Below, in pieces: positions 7,502-15,695 of a DNA stretch of 26,102 nucleotides (position 1 is the first letter of the stretch; each line of letters starts with the position of its first letter). The stretch is from an uncultured bacterium (lineage in GTDB: Bacteria > Cyanobacteriota > Vampirovibrionia > Gastranaerophilales > Gastranaerophilaceae). A model generated the notes under the pieces. It worked only from the letters and a program-made list of their open reading frames with translations. It was not told the origin of the DNA and searched no databases. Where the stretch lies: contig CAMDZX010000009.1 in NCBI GenBank assembly GCA_945910925.1, positions 1 through 26,102 of the forward strand. Reading direction: 5' to 3'. Made by a program: the position numbers and the translations under genes.

Positions 7502-7709
7502 GGAATTAAGAATAGCTGGAAGTATGAAAAAGATTTCTTTAACAATTTTATTAAACTAAAAACTCCCAACGCTGTACATTCCCCAACATGGCAATTAGTT
7601 TTCTACATTTTATTTTTTCTACATTTACGCATTCCATTATTTGAAAAAGAAACCTTGTAACACAATATTTTTACTAGCAAAAAATATTTTTATGAGATTT
7701 AAATACAAT

Positions 7710-8276
7710 ATGGACACAATAAAAAATCAGCCTTTGCATTTTGGTGCAAAATTTATCAAGAACGTAAACATACAAAAATACAACCCCAAAACACATCTGT
7801 ATAGAGATGCGAAAACAAGTTTAGTAGAGTTTGAGCCGGATAATTATTCAGATATGATGGCAATCATTTCTACAGTAAGAGAATGGAAGGGGCAGATGTT
7901 CGCAGGTGCAATCGCTCAAAGAGCATCATATATAGCCGACGGCATTCTTAATAAAGATATAAACCACATATATTTATTGACAACACAACAAAGCAACCTT
8001 GAGAAACTAAAACCCGGTAAAATTTTAGGAATGGCGCATATGAGTAGCGGACTGGGTGCAAGCGAATTAAAATTTTTCCAAGTAAATCCAAAACTAAAAC
8101 ATGGTGCACCAAGACCAGAATACAAGCATATTGGTACAGGTATATTAAATTCCATAAAAGAATTATACAAAAGCCCAATAGAACTTACCTCATCATACCA
8201 AGCTGCAAAATTCTACGAAAGACAAGGATTTAAAATAACTGATAAAGACATATTAAAATTCCGTTGGGATGGATAG
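7710..8276 (+). CDS. Tagged GNAT-family N-acetyltransferase
   Basis: This is an acyl-CoA-dependent N-acetyltransferase (188 aa from the chosen start). The core has a strand and turn around K-I-L-G-M-A-H-M (104-111), the acetyl-CoA pyrophosphate loop Y-K-H-I-G-T-G-I-L (138-146, matching Q/R-x-x-G-x-G/A), and the C-terminal motif A-A-K-F-Y-E-R-Q-G-F-K (165-175) typical of GNATs. Substrate unknown. The N-terminus reads P-L-H-F-G-A-K-F, comparable in position to I-S-F-T-G-K and T-S-F-T-S-R in the proteins at 2444 and 4814. I therefore prefer ATG 7710, which puts the motif at residues 10-14 as in the others; in-frame ATG 7692 and TTG 7641 are possible. No strong ribosome site precedes any of them. 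The gene ends 8 bp from the convergent hydrogenase-like operon, with no terminator seen. Confidence 0.72.
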   Translation: MDTIKNQPLHFGAKFIKNVNIQKYNPKTHLYRDAKTSLVEFEPDNYSDMMAIISTVREWKGQMFAGAIAQRASYIADGILNKDINHIYLLTTQQSNLEKLKPGKILGMAHMSSGLGASELKFFQVNPKLKHGAPRPEYKHIGTGILNSIKELYKSPIELTSSYQAAKFYERQGFKITDKDILKFRWDG

Positions 8277-8284
8277 AAGTTTTG

Positions 8285-9040
8285 TTATTTTTTGATATAA
8301 CCCAATATTGCATTTATAAATGTCAACGGATGAATAGGACATCCCGGAATATATAAATCAATCGGATATTTTTCCAAAAACTCCCGATTAAGTTCGGTAC
8401 TATCCTGAAATACCCCGCCTGAAATTGCACAAGCGCCGCAAAGAATTACAATTTTCGGGTTAGGAACGGAATTGTAACAATTTTCCAGTGCGTATGCCAT
8501 ATTATCGGAAATAGGACCTGTTATGACAATTCCATCAGCGTGACGAGGTGATGCCACAAAATCAATTCCGAATCTGCCCATATCAAAGTTTGCGTTTGAA
8601 CATGCGTTTAACTCCATTTCACACCCGTTACACCCTGCTGCAGATACCTGTCTTAATTTTAACGAACGAGAAAATACTGAAGTAATTTCTTTCTTTACCT
8701 CTATCGCAGTTTTTTCATATTCTTCAGGTGTCATTCCTTCTGTTATGACAAGTTTTTCTCTGCTTGTGGATGCTAATTTATAATAATTAGAAAACTCAAT
8801 TGCACCATCTTTACACAGATTTTTACAAGCTCCGCAGAAGGTACATTTGCCCATATCTATTGACAGAGGCTCAAAGTTTAACGCACCTGTCGGGCAGACA
8901 TTCGCATATTGTTCCGGTTTTTCACATTTTGTAGAATCCAATATCGGAAATCCTCTGAATTGACTTCTCATAGGTGCATTCGGTATATCTTTTATAAACT
9001 GTTGTCCTTGGTAAATTCTTGATTTTAACGTATCAAACAT
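8285..9040 (-). CDS. Hydrogenase-like small subunit (HyfI/HycG/NuoB type) fused to a ferredoxin domain
   Basis: This is the peripheral electron-transfer subunit of the membrane complex (251 aa). Residues about 30-85 are a bacterial dicluster-ferredoxin-like domain; about 130-250 are the NuoB/HycG domain, with C137-x-x-C140, C204 in C-G-A-C-A-I-S-G-G, and C234 in P-G-C-P-I-H-P as ligands of one [4Fe-4S] cluster. In the ferredoxin part the second motif is complete (C66, C69, C72, C76), but the first keeps only C39 and C49, with P42 and Y45 where cysteines belong. It can therefore probably hold just one cluster. ATG 9040 has an AAGGAA ribosome site; a longer frame to 9145 overlaps the upstream gene and is unlikely. 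Last gene of the six-gene operon, 10 bp after the large subunit. In Hyf these two domains are separate proteins (HyfH and HyfI). Confidence 0.88.
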   Translation of the reverse strand: MFDTLKSRIYQGQQFIKDIPNAPMRSQFRGFPILDSTKCEKPEQYANVCPTGALNFEPLSIDMGKCTFCGACKNLCKDGAIEFSNYYKLASTSREKLVITEGMTPEEYEKTAIEVKKEITSVFSRSLKLRQVSAAGCNGCEMELNACSNANFDMGRFGIDFVASPRHADGIVITGPISDNMAYALENCYNSVPNPKIVILCGACAISGGVFQDSTELNREFLEKYPIDLYIPGCPIHPLTFINAILGYIKK

Positions 9041-9050
9041 AATATATTCC

Positions 9051-10517
9051 TTATAAATCGTTTCCTGAATATGACAAATTAAAACTCTTGTTGCAAAGAG
9101 GAAAATCAGAAACACCATTGTTTCTGACGGCAAGAGCCAGACCATACCAGTTATTGAAGGACGGGTCTTTTATTTTGTATTTAGAAAGTCTTCCTTCGCT
9201 ATCAGTCATAGCTATATGAACAACTTCACCTCTCCAGCCTTCCGTTATTGAAATAACAAAAGCATCCTTTGCAAGTTCATTATCTGTGCTTGTCAAAATA
9301 GGTTCATTTTTGTATTCTTTAAGTTTATTTAATATCTTTCTTATCATTGAAAGAGATTCCTTAATCTCTTTATATCTCAATTTAAAGCGCGAATTAACAT
9401 CGCCGACGCCTTTAAAATATTTCTTTTCAAATCCTAGCTCATGCATCCATTTGTCAGGAAAATCAAATCTTGAATCCAAATCCACGCCGGAAGCCTTTGC
9501 CGCCATCCCGACAAGTCCGATTTCTTTGGCACGTTCAAAACTTACGGTTCCTGTTTTTTCAAGTCTGGACATTACCGTTGAATTTTTAAGCATTGTCTGA
9601 GTCATTCTGTCAACATCTTTTCCGACTTTATCCAGAGTTTTTAATGTTGATGTAATTTCATCTTCCGAGATATCAAAATTAACTCCGCCTACATTAATCA
9701 ATCCTCGTCCGAAACGGCTTCCTGACCATTCAAGCATGGTGTTAATTATCAGAGTTCTTGTAACCCCAAATACTGCGGCTCCCATTGAATAAGCAATATC
9801 TCCTGCAATTGCACCCATATCTCCTATCTGAATTGCAGCTCGCTCCATTTCCAATGCTGCTTTTCTGATTAACTTAGCCTTATCTGATATTTCAATTCCT
9901 CTTAAAGTTTCCATAACTTGAGAATATGCGGTATTATACGCAATAACACTATCTCCGCAAATTGATTCTGCAAGTTGATTTGAAGGTCTTTTTAGCATCA
10001 AATCTTCGACACCTCTATGCTGATATCCGAGCATTATTTCAAGGTGATAAACATTTTCCCCGTTACACATAAACCTGAAATGTCCCGGTTCAATTACTCC
10101 GGCATGAATAGGCCCTACTGCAACCTGATGCACTTCTTCACCTTTCATATCAAAGAACTCATACTCATTTTGATTTTTTCTTACAGGCTTCAACCAAGGA
10201 TGGTTGAGCGGTTTTATTCCGAATTGTTCATAAAATTCACGTTCAAATATATGGAAAGACGGAATATCCTGCGTTATTGACTCATAAGACTTTTCATCGG
10301 CAGAAAAAAGAGCGGAGGAAACCAACAAATCCCCATTATCATCATCTGCCAAAACTACAAAAAGTCTTGTTTCACCGTTTCCCCAATCTTTACCAAAGAA
10401 CCCTATCGGACGTTTGTTTTGCTCTATTATAGAGCATCTTAAATCCGAGATTGATAAAGACGGGATATCCGATAAATTTAACTTAGTATTATTTTTAGTT
10501 TTAATCCAATGTTCCAT
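9051..10517 (-). CDS. Hydrogenase-like large subunit (HyfG/HycE, NuoC+NuoD fusion) lacking NiFe-binding cysteines
   Basis: 488 aa. Residues about 20-115 form a NuoC-like domain (F-E-R-E-F-Y-E-Q-F-G at 91-100). From about 130 on it is the NuoD/hydrogenase large-subunit domain, with H-F-R-F, Y-Q-H-R-G-V-E (165-171) and E-G-W-R-G-E (426-431). In [NiFe] hydrogenases two C-x-x-C motifs hold the metal. Here the first is I-C-G-D-S (C187, S190 in place of Cys). The second is absent: the protein ends D-F-P-L-C-N-K-S-F-N-L-S-Y-S-G-N-D-L, with no D-P-C-x-x-C and no cleavable tail. It is therefore unlikely to evolve H2 and fits the energy-converting-hydrogenase-related (Ehr) class; the substrate is unknown. 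Good AAGGAT ribosome site. Position in the operon matches hyfG. Confidence 0.9.
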   Translation of the reverse strand: MEHWIKTKNNTKLNLSDIPSLSISDLRCSIIEQNKRPIGFFGKDWGNGETRLFVVLADDDNGDLLVSSALFSADEKSYESITQDIPSFHIFEREFYEQFGIKPLNHPWLKPVRKNQNEYEFFDMKGEEVHQVAVGPIHAGVIEPGHFRFMCNGENVYHLEIMLGYQHRGVEDLMLKRPSNQLAESICGDSVIAYNTAYSQVMETLRGIEISDKAKLIRKAALEMERAAIQIGDMGAIAGDIAYSMGAAVFGVTRTLIINTMLEWSGSRFGRGLINVGGVNFDISEDEITSTLKTLDKVGKDVDRMTQTMLKNSTVMSRLEKTGTVSFERAKEIGLVGMAAKASGVDLDSRFDFPDKWMHELGFEKKYFKGVGDVNSRFKLRYKEIKESLSMIRKILNKLKEYKNEPILTSTDNELAKDAFVISITEGWRGEVVHIAMTDSEGRLSKYKIKDPSFNNWYGLALAVRNNGVSDFPLCNKSFNLSYSGNDL

Positions 10518-10532
10518 ATTTTTATCCTTGTC

Positions 10533-11972
10533 CTAAAAACCTGCAACCGTACAATTTATTATATTGTTCAAAAACGGTGGAATATAAATTCCCAGAATAA
10601 ACACAATCAGCAGCATTACAAATTGAGGGAAATACATTCCAAATGTAATACGTGATTTGTTTGTACAAATTTGTTCTTTTTTATCCTCACTAAGATTTCC
10701 AAAAGCAGTTTTGATAACAACTTTACCGATACCATAAAGAATAATGGTAAGTAGCAGCGTAAACAAACCGCACAACCAATAATGACCTTGAAGAAGCATA
10801 GTTTTTATCATTATAAATTCACTTATGAATAAAACAGAAGTCGGGAAGGCGCATATTGCCAAGAAGGAAATTACCCACAACCAGCCTGTTTTTCCGTCTG
10901 CGTTAATTAAACCGCTTATTGATTTTATTCTTTTTGTACCAAACAGCTCTAAAATATTTCCTGACGTCAAGAAGAACGATGCTTTTGCAAGTGAATGTCC
11001 GATAAGATGCAAAATAACAGCAAAATATGCAACTCCGCCTAAAGCAGTTCCGATTATCAGTATACCCATATTCTCTATTGAAGAATATGCAAGCATTCTT
11101 TTGTAATTTCTTGTATGGTAAACAAAGACCGCAGTAACAAACAGAGAAATAAAGCCCATTACAAACATCATAAATCTTGCATAGTCTACACAATCTGCAA
11201 GAACCATTATTTTGAAAGCTCTTACAATAACCATAAATGCGGAATTTAAAAGAGTTGCAGACAGTAATGCAGAAATTGGAGAAGGTGCTTCCGAATGCGC
11301 ATCAGGAAGCCAAAAATGAATAGGTGCAAGTCCCATTTTTGCGCCAAACCCAAACATCATAAATACAAATGCAGCCTTTAACCAATTAGGATTAAATGTT
11401 GCTGCGTATTTATAAAGTTGTGCAAAATTTAAAGTGTTTACATTTCCGCTTGAAATATTTAACAGTATTATACCGACAAAAGCCAAGGCAATACCGATTG
11501 AACATATAAATACGTATTTCCAAGCAGCTTCAATAGAATGTTTTGTTCTGTTAAAGTATATCAAATACGCACTTGATAATGTCGTAGCTTCAACAAGCAC
11601 CCAAGAAATACCCAAGTCGGTACTCAAAATTGTTCCCGTCATTGACAGTACAAAGACAAGTATCATAAATGAATAATTTCTTATTTTTACATCAGGAAAA
11701 TCAAAAGTTTTTACATATCCGTTGTTGTATACTGCTACCATCAAGAAAACAAATGACAAAACCATTAAAAATATTAGGTTTGTATTGTCAACGGCAAAAT
11801 AAGGTATACTCGAACGACTCCCGATACCAAAAGCCAACAACAACGTAATCACAAAATGAATAATTGCATACAGATTAACCATTAATGTCGTAAAACATTT
11901 ATTTTTGATTATCAACATTAACAAACATGCAACTATCGGAAATATTAAAATCGTATTAATCATTGTATTCAT
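10533..11972 (-). CDS. HyfF-like proton-conducting membrane subunit (NuoN/NuoM-like antiporter family)
   Basis: A polytopic inner-membrane subunit (479 aa, about 13-14 helices) of the complex-I antiporter family, expected to move protons or sodium. The family hallmark G-A-K-M-G-L-A-P-I-H-F-W-L-P-D-A-H lies near residues 210-226, with conserved Lys and His. A second conserved segment, H-L-I-G-H-S-L-A-K-A-S-F-F-L near 325-338, follows. The start overlaps the end of the HyfE-like gene by 17 bp, suggesting translational coupling. ATG 11972 has AGGA only 2 nt upstream, so M4 (11963) is an alternative start. It lies between HyfE- and HyfG-like genes, exactly as in hyf operons. Confidence 0.88.
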   Translation of the reverse strand: MNTMINTILIFPIVACLLMLIIKNKCFTTLMVNLYAIIHFVITLLLAFGIGSRSSIPYFAVDNTNLIFLMVLSFVFLMVAVYNNGYVKTFDFPDVKIRNYSFMILVFVLSMTGTILSTDLGISWVLVEATTLSSAYLIYFNRTKHSIEAAWKYVFICSIGIALAFVGIILLNISSGNVNTLNFAQLYKYAATFNPNWLKAAFVFMMFGFGAKMGLAPIHFWLPDAHSEAPSPISALLSATLLNSAFMVIVRAFKIMVLADCVDYARFMMFVMGFISLFVTAVFVYHTRNYKRMLAYSSIENMGILIIGTALGGVAYFAVILHLIGHSLAKASFFLTSGNILELFGTKRIKSISGLINADGKTGWLWVISFLAICAFPTSVLFISEFIMIKTMLLQGHYWLCGLFTLLLTIILYGIGKVVIKTAFGNLSEDKKEQICTNKSRITFGMYFPQFVMLLIVFILGIYIPPFLNNIINCTVAGF

Positions 11973-12606
11973 AGTCCTTTAAATCTGATAAATTTGAAAC
12001 TTCCAAGTCTTTAAACTCGGTATTGATAACATTTATAAACAACCCAAGAATGTAAACCGCAATAAATACATCAAGCAAAACGCCCATATTTACAAGCATA
12101 GGCATTTCTTTTGCAACAGAAAGCGATAATAAAAATATCCCGTTTTCCATTGTAATGAACTCTATTACGTTAGATATAATTTTGTGTTTTATCGTTATCA
12201 ACCATAAGCTGATAATAATAACCGCTGCCGAAACCCCGAAATAAATAGGTGAAATAAGCTTCATTGCAGAAACATAATACTGAGAAAGCAAAAATCCTGC
12301 CATTAATATGGTACTTGCTATAAACAAACAATAAAAATGAGGGATATTAGGTGCAACATCTCTGTTTGAATGTGTCTTTTTTAAGACCTTATACAAAAAT
12401 GCAGGTATAATTATTGACTTAACTATAAGTGTTTCAACAGTTAAGAACGCAAAATTCAAAAAGGTTATATGCTTCATCCCGCAACAACAAATCAAAAACA
12501 GCAATATCCCTTGTGCAATCAATATTCTGATATGTGCAATTATACGACTTGTTGCCGCTAAATATAACATTGTTAAACCAAAGAGTATTATAAAACCGTT
12601 TACCAT
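11956..12606 (-). CDS. HyfE-like membrane subunit
   Basis: A small integral membrane protein (216 aa) with about six or seven hydrophobic helices, corresponding to HyfE of hydrogenase-4-type complexes. HyfE is related to NuoK in its helices, and conserved acidic residues occur in T-V-E-T-L-I-V-K-S near residues 60-68 and in M-E-N-G-I-F-L-L near 150. The identification rests on topology, these segments and gene order. The reading frame extends to 12660, but that would overlap the upstream gene by 50 bp. ATG 12606, 4 bp after the HyfC-like stop, is better, with a GGGGG stretch inside the upstream gene's last codons acting as the likely ribosome site. The C-terminus is polar and acidic. Confidence 0.8.
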   Translation of the reverse strand: MVNGFIILFGLTMLYLAATSRIIAHIRILIAQGILLFLICCCGMKHITFLNFAFLTVETLIVKSIIIPAFLYKVLKKTHSNRDVAPNIPHFYCLFIASTILMAGFLLSQYYVSAMKLISPIYFGVSAAVIIISLWLITIKHKIISNVIEFITMENGIFLLSLSVAKEMPMLVNMGVLLDVFIAVYILGLFINVINTEFKDLEVSNLSDLKDYEYND

Positions 12607-12610
12607 TTTA

Positions 12611-13528
12611 TTAGCCCCCAAACATTCTCGCAATAACAAGTGATAACACAACCAACGCAAGAGAACTCATAACAAATATAAATTCAAATACGTGCGACAT
12701 TCTTATTCTTGCCATACAAGATTCTACAGTTCCTATTAATATTGATATGATAAATACAACAGAAAGGTACAAAAGAACTGAAATCCATTCAGTAATCCCC
12801 GAAGGAATTATCATATTTGCAATTAATGAGGAAATTAAAAGCATCTTAATAGCGTTTGCCCAACTAAACAAAGCTAAATCAGAGCCCGAATTATCCAAAA
12901 TCATAACTTCATGTATCATTGTGAGTTCAAGGTGAGTTGCAGGGTCATCCACAGGAACTCTCGAGCCTTCTACTAAAATCATTATAAACAATACTACAGA
13001 TGCAAATACTGTAACTAAAATACCGTAATTCCCTGCATTAGCAGTTATATTAACCAAAGAGTCAAACGTATAATTTCCGCTTAATGCCATAATAGAGGCA
13101 ATTGTAACAAAAAATGCCGGTTCAACTGTTGTCGTAAAACAAGCTTCTCTTGACGCTCCCATTCCTTCAAAACTGCTTCCTGTATCCATTGCAGATATTA
13201 AAGCAACAAACTTACCTAAGCCCAGAGTATACGCAAAAATGATTAACCCCGCAGGTATATTTATTAACGCTTTTCCTGAAGCAAGCGGAACAAGCATTGC
13301 TGCGAACAAAACCGTTACAATACTTACAATCGGTGCAATTCTAAACACAAATGACGTTGTATTACTAATGACAAAATCTTTTTTCATTAGTCGTATAAAA
13401 TCATACAACGGCTGCAAAACGGACGGCCCCTTTTTGCCTTGCCAAAAGGTTTTTGTTTTCTTTATAACACCTGTCATCAAAAACGGCACAAACAAAAGTA
13501 TTATTAAATTTACAAAAAACATTATCAT
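12611..13528 (-). CDS. HyfC/HycD-like membrane subunit (NuoH homologue)
   Basis: A membrane subunit (305 aa, about eight helices) that couples the peripheral redox arm to the antiporter subunits. NuoH-family signatures are visible: G-K-K-G-P-S-V-L-Q-P-L-Y-D (residues 31-43), part of the quinone-cavity region in complex I, and E-G-S-R-V-P-V-D-D-P (about 188-197) followed by T-H-L-E-L-T-M-I-H-E-V-M, a very conserved acidic loop in HyfC/HycD. The start ATG 13528 has an AGGAT site; M3 (13522) is an alternative. The gene starts 4 bp after the HyfB-like stop and is clearly in the same operon. Confidence 0.9.
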   Translation of the reverse strand: MIMFFVNLIILLFVPFLMTGVIKKTKTFWQGKKGPSVLQPLYDFIRLMKKDFVISNTTSFVFRIAPIVSIVTVLFAAMLVPLASGKALINIPAGLIIFAYTLGLGKFVALISAMDTGSSFEGMGASREACFTTTVEPAFFVTIASIMALSGNYTFDSLVNITANAGNYGILVTVFASVVLFIMILVEGSRVPVDDPATHLELTMIHEVMILDNSGSDLALFSWANAIKMLLISSLIANMIIPSGITEWISVLLYLSVVFIISILIGTVESCMARIRMSHVFEFIFVMSSLALVVLSLVIARMFGG

Positions 13529-13532
13529 AATC

Positions 13533-15512
13533 TTATCCTATAAATAAACTTCCAATTATAACCAGTACTAAAAATATCAAACCATATTTTATATATGACT
13601 GAATATTCCCGCTCTGTATTCTTTCAAATTTTGATAAAAACCATTCGTCACCCTTCAACAAAGGATTAATCAAATAAGCTTCTTCTATATCATCAATATG
13701 CAAACTAAAATGAGCGCTCTTAGGGAATAATTTGCGAGGTTTTTCTATATCAAATACCTTCTTAAAAAGAGGTTTTAACATTGATAAAAACGGACTCGCA
13801 TAAGAAGATGCGGTATATTGCATATGATTATTAGGTCTGTTATATCCGCAGCCCCAAGTTTCAAACATAACCGTTTTATTTTTACTTAACATAAGTTTTA
13901 GTCCGATTATTACCGCCAAAAGCAAAACAAGTGCCAAAGCATAAACAGATATTATCTGCATAATTGATAACGGTTCCGATAAACTTTCAATATTACATTC
14001 ACACATTACACTAACAGGTTTTAATATAAAATTAAACACGTATTGCGGGAATAATCCGATAATTAGTGTAAAAGTAGCAAGAACTCCCATTGGGAATATC
14101 ATTAATTTTCCGTTGTCTGATTGAACATTTTCGGCAGCTTCACTTCTTGGCATACCGAGAAATATTATACTAAACGCTTTTGTAAAGCATAATATTGCCA
14201 TTGTCCCGACCAGAGCCAGACCTGCGATTGCGCCAATCAATGCAATTAATGAAATAAAATTATGTATTGAAAGTCCCTTAAACATTCCGAGATATACAAG
14301 GAATTCACTTACAAATCCGTTAAACGGAGGGAGCCCGCATATTGCGACGGAGCCTATAAGAAACATAACAGCAGTTGCCGGCATGGATTTAATAAGTCCG
14401 CCTAATGACTCGATATCTCTTGTATGAGTTTTTACGTATACACTTCCTGCTGACAAAAATAATAATTCTTTGAATATTGAGTGATTTAAGATATGCAAAA
14501 TTCCTCCGGCAAATCCTAAAACCGCAACAATCGGTGAATTATAAGCAAGTCCGAGCATCCCGACACCAATACCGATACCTATAATACCAATATTTTCTAT
14601 ACTGTGATATGCAAGGAGTCTTTTTAAATCGTGTTGAGTAATTGCGTACAAAACCCCGTAAAGAGCAGATATTACAGATATAATCAATACGGTATAAGAA
14701 ATCAAAAGCGAAGGTTTACCTGTTAATGACAACATTCTTAAAATACCGTAAATACCCGTTTTTATCATTACCCCCGACATTATTGCACTGACATGACTGG
14801 GTGCAGCCGGGTGTGCATCAGGAAGCCAATTGTGGAAAGGAACAAAACCGCATTTTGTACCAAAACCGACAAAAGCAAGTAAGAACACCAAATTTGCATA
14901 CTGTTCATTGTTTTGCATGCCCGACGCAAACGAAGCAAAATCAAGGCTGCCTGATTGTAGTGACATTAACGCAAATGATATTATTATAAATAAAACGGAA
15001 ATATGCATGAATACAAGATATTTTATCCCCGCTTTTAAAACTTCTTTTTTCTCGTTTTCAAATATAACAAGGAAAAACGAACTTAATGACATTATTTCCC
15101 AACAAATCAAGAACATCAAAGCATTTTGACAAGTAACAACCGCAAGCATTGATGCAATAAGCATTGGCAAAAACACAAGATGAGAATTAATATTCTTATC
15201 CTGCTCCATATAAGGTCTTAAATATCCTTTTGAATACACAACGGAAGCCAAACTCATAATTGTAATTACTGCAACAAAAAACGCAGCAAGTGAATCTATA
15301 ACAAAATTTATTGAGCAAAATATGTTACTTAGAAAAACTGTCTGAGTCAGGCTTTCACCGTTTATCAAAACCTGAATTGCAGGAATTAAACAAAAGATTG
15401 ACCCGATTGCAACCAATATGGAAAGAACGGTAATTTTGTTTTTCTTAGAAAATACAGATGCGACAAAACCGCTCAGCAAAAGAATCATTATTCCTAAAAA
15501 ATAATTGTCCAT
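13533..15512 (-). CDS. HyfB/HycC-like proton-pumping membrane subunit
   Basis: First gene of the operon. A large polytopic protein (659 aa, about 16 helices) of the NuoL/MrpA-related antiporter family. The hallmark K-C-G-F-V-P-F-H-N-W-L-P-D-A-H lies near residues 220-234, followed by P-S-H-V-S-A-I-M-S-G-V-M-I-K. A second conserved block, H-S-I-F-K-E-L-L-F, lies near 343-351. The C-terminal part carries W-G-C-G-Y-N-R-P (about 560-567) and an A-S-S-Y-A-S-P-F segment, typical of HyfB/HycC. Together with the HyfF-like gene it gives the complex two antiporter-type subunits, so it probably translocates ions as the redox arm turns over. ATG 15512 has a GGAAG site and a good promoter lies about 75 bp upstream. 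Confidence 0.9.
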   Translation of the reverse strand: MDNYFLGIMILLLSGFVASVFSKKNKITVLSILVAIGSIFCLIPAIQVLINGESLTQTVFLSNIFCSINFVIDSLAAFFVAVITIMSLASVVYSKGYLRPYMEQDKNINSHLVFLPMLIASMLAVVTCQNALMFLICWEIMSLSSFFLVIFENEKKEVLKAGIKYLVFMHISVLFIIISFALMSLQSGSLDFASFASGMQNNEQYANLVFLLAFVGFGTKCGFVPFHNWLPDAHPAAPSHVSAIMSGVMIKTGIYGILRMLSLTGKPSLLISYTVLIISVISALYGVLYAITQHDLKRLLAYHSIENIGIIGIGIGVGMLGLAYNSPIVAVLGFAGGILHILNHSIFKELLFLSAGSVYVKTHTRDIESLGGLIKSMPATAVMFLIGSVAICGLPPFNGFVSEFLVYLGMFKGLSIHNFISLIALIGAIAGLALVGTMAILCFTKAFSIIFLGMPRSEAAENVQSDNGKLMIFPMGVLATFTLIIGLFPQYVFNFILKPVSVMCECNIESLSEPLSIMQIISVYALALVLLLAVIIGLKLMLSKNKTVMFETWGCGYNRPNNHMQYTASSYASPFLSMLKPLFKKVFDIEKPRKLFPKSAHFSLHIDDIEEAYLINPLLKGDEWFLSKFERIQSGNIQSYIKYGLIFLVLVIIGSLFIG

Positions 15513-15585
15513 AACTTATTCTTCCATCCCAAATTATAATAAAACTTTTAGAGTGAAATCTTCGGCTTGAAATTCCACCAAGTTC

Positions 15586-15614
15586 ATTAAAAATCTAACA
15601 AAAAACAAAGTCAA
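15586..15614 (-). promoter_or_regulatory. Promoter of the hydrogenase-like operon
   Basis: On the minus strand TTGACT (15609-15614) and TTTAAT (15586-15591) are separated by 17 bp, a good sigma-70-type pair. Transcription would start near 15579, giving a leader of about 67 nt. The leader contains a weak hairpin formed by GTGGAAT and ATTTCAC. No other promoter-like pair is as good in the 183-bp gap before the operon. Confidence 0.6.
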
Positions 15615-15695
15615 GAGCGGGGGAAGAAAATATAACATTAAGTTGTATCCAATTTAGGTACAATATAGTTATTAACCTCAACGGCATCCCCCTTA

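Larger units (their letters stand above)
7318..7709. other. 392-bp intergenic region
   Basis: Between the DXS-like and GNAT genes I see no convincing gene. The region contains the hairpin element at 7332-7422, a minus-strand terminator at 7476-7501, and a 12-bp direct repeat TTTTCTACATTT at 7599-7610 and 7615-7626. A 28-codon minus-strand reading frame (7551-7637) lies upstream of the terminator but has no ribosome site. In-frame alternative starts of the GNAT gene lie at 7641 (TTG) and 7692 (ATG). Confidence 0.6.

Noticed and set aside
7551..7637. A 28-codon minus-strand reading frame ahead of the orphan terminator
   Set aside because: It has no ribosome site and is short enough to occur by chance; kept only as a note to the terminator finding.
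9041..9145. N-terminal extension of the hydrogenase-like small subunit
   Set aside because: It overlaps the large-subunit gene by 95 bp, and ATG 9040 has a good ribosome site and a normal N-terminus.
8285..15512. Annotation as a functional formate hydrogenlyase or [NiFe] hydrogenase
   Set aside because: The large subunit lacks both complete C-x-x-C motifs, and no formate dehydrogenase or Hyp proteins are in the window.
15513..15695. A tRNA or riboswitch in the gap before the hydrogenase-like operon
   Set aside because: Only a weak 7-bp hairpin is present; no cloverleaf or recognisable riboswitch core.
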